Of a stretch of 52,452 nucleotides of DNA, positions 51,832 to 52,452 are shown in pieces. This DNA comes from an uncultured Opitutia bacterium. Its GTDB lineage: Bacteria > Verrucomicrobiota > Verrucomicrobiia > Opitutales > Coraliomargaritaceae. The stretch lies in the NCBI GenBank assembly GCA_913041275.1, contig CAJWHF010000004.1, positions 1-52,452 of the forward strand, given 5' to 3'. How positions within the stretch are numbered: the stretch's first letter is position 1; each line of letters starts with the position of its first letter. The notes beneath the pieces were generated by a model. It made no database searches and had not been told where the DNA came from. It worked only from the letters and a program-made list of their open reading frames with translations. A program made the translations under genes and the position numbers.

Positions 51832-52452
51832 ATGTTAAAGCAAATACGCGTAAAGTTATTGGGAAAAATTAAGAAGGAATCTACAAGGAACAAAGCTAAG
51901 CCGTACAGGTATAGGTTTGGCGGTTTGATTGACAAGTACTTTTCCACACTAAATGAAGCCAAAGCTTTTCAGCGAGACTTCAGTGAAAAAGAAGCAAGGC
52001 TTGGAGTCGATACGGCTAAGCTATTTCAGAATACAGACTTATTAAAAGCCTCTGAGAGAGCCTATGCTTTACTTCGTCAGAAAGGCATAGATGCACCTGA
52101 AGCTCTAGTAGATGCAGTTAAACGCTTTGTTGGTACGCTGCCACCTAAAGGGTATACAACGACTCTTGAGCAAGCAATTGAGGCGCTTAGGGAGAATCCT
52201 GATTACAAAGATAAGGCTAGTGTAACGCTACGTGATTATAATCGTTACAGTGCAGCGGTACTTGAGTTCTTTGGTCCAAATAAAATCTTTAGTTCTCTTA
52301 CAAGTATGGACTGGCAGGCATATCTTAATGAATACCGAAAGACTTCTAATAATGCCTATAATAAAGCATTAAATCATATAAAATTATTTTATGGGCGGTA
52401 TTGGATTCCGATGGGATATGCTACTGAAAATCCACTCAGAGATGGAGCTATG
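51832..52452 (+). CDS. Tyrosine recombinase/integrase-like protein, N-terminal part (runs off right edge)
   Basis: Manual translation: MLKQIRVKLLGKIKKESTRNKAKPYRYRFGGLIDKYFSTLNEAKAFQRDFSEKEARLG...SVTLRDYNRYSAAVLEFFGPNKIFSSLTSMDWQAYLNEYRKTSNNAYNKALNHIKLFYGRYWIPMGYATENPLRDG; resembles a core-binding (SAM-like) domain; catalytic domain is beyond the window. Confidence 0.65.
   Translation, partial: MLKQIRVKLLGKIKKESTRNKAKPYRYRFGGLIDKYFSTLNEAKAFQRDFSEKEARLGVDTAKLFQNTDLLKASERAYALLRQKGIDAPEALVDAVKRFVGTLPPKGYTTTLEQAIEALRENPDYKDKASVTLRDYNRYSAAVLEFFGPNKIFSSLTSMDWQAYLNEYRKTSNNAYNKALNHIKLFYGRYWIPMGYATENPLRDGAM

Overview
This 52.4 kb window is gene-dense, moderately AT-rich bacterial chromosome. The gene content (two secreted sulfatases, a Tat-exported Gfo/Idh/MocA oxidoreductase, a DUF1080 protein, a KDG-kinase-like PfkB kinase, a truncated prepilin-like protein) suggests a marine PVC/Verrucomicrobia (Opitutae-like) organism; this is inference only, with no marker-gene phylogeny. 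Most of the window is conserved housekeeping: ispD, pyrF, ispE, ptsI, nadD, rsfS, a TrmH-family gene, an RlmD/TrmA-family gene, rpsU, purD, lepA, alkA-like, gltX, an AddAB-like helicase-nuclease pair, metY-like and coaB. Two CDS run off the edges and are missing from the ORF track: a prepilin-like protein on the left (minus strand) and the N-terminal part of a tyrosine-recombinase-like integrase on the right, just beyond a tRNA-Cys. I found no CRISPR array, transposon or obvious defence island. The best leads are: a Derlin/pseudo-rhomboid-like membrane protein with a C-terminal zinc ribbon; a secreted Cys/Asp-rich mini-protein with its own repeat-bearing upstream region and terminator; an AddAB-like pair with a single recognisable nuclease domain; the tRNA-Cys/integrase junction; a secreted C39-like peptidase plus TPR pair; and recurrent convergent gene pairs with almost no intergenic space. 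I did not find convincing evidence of a wholly new multi-gene system.
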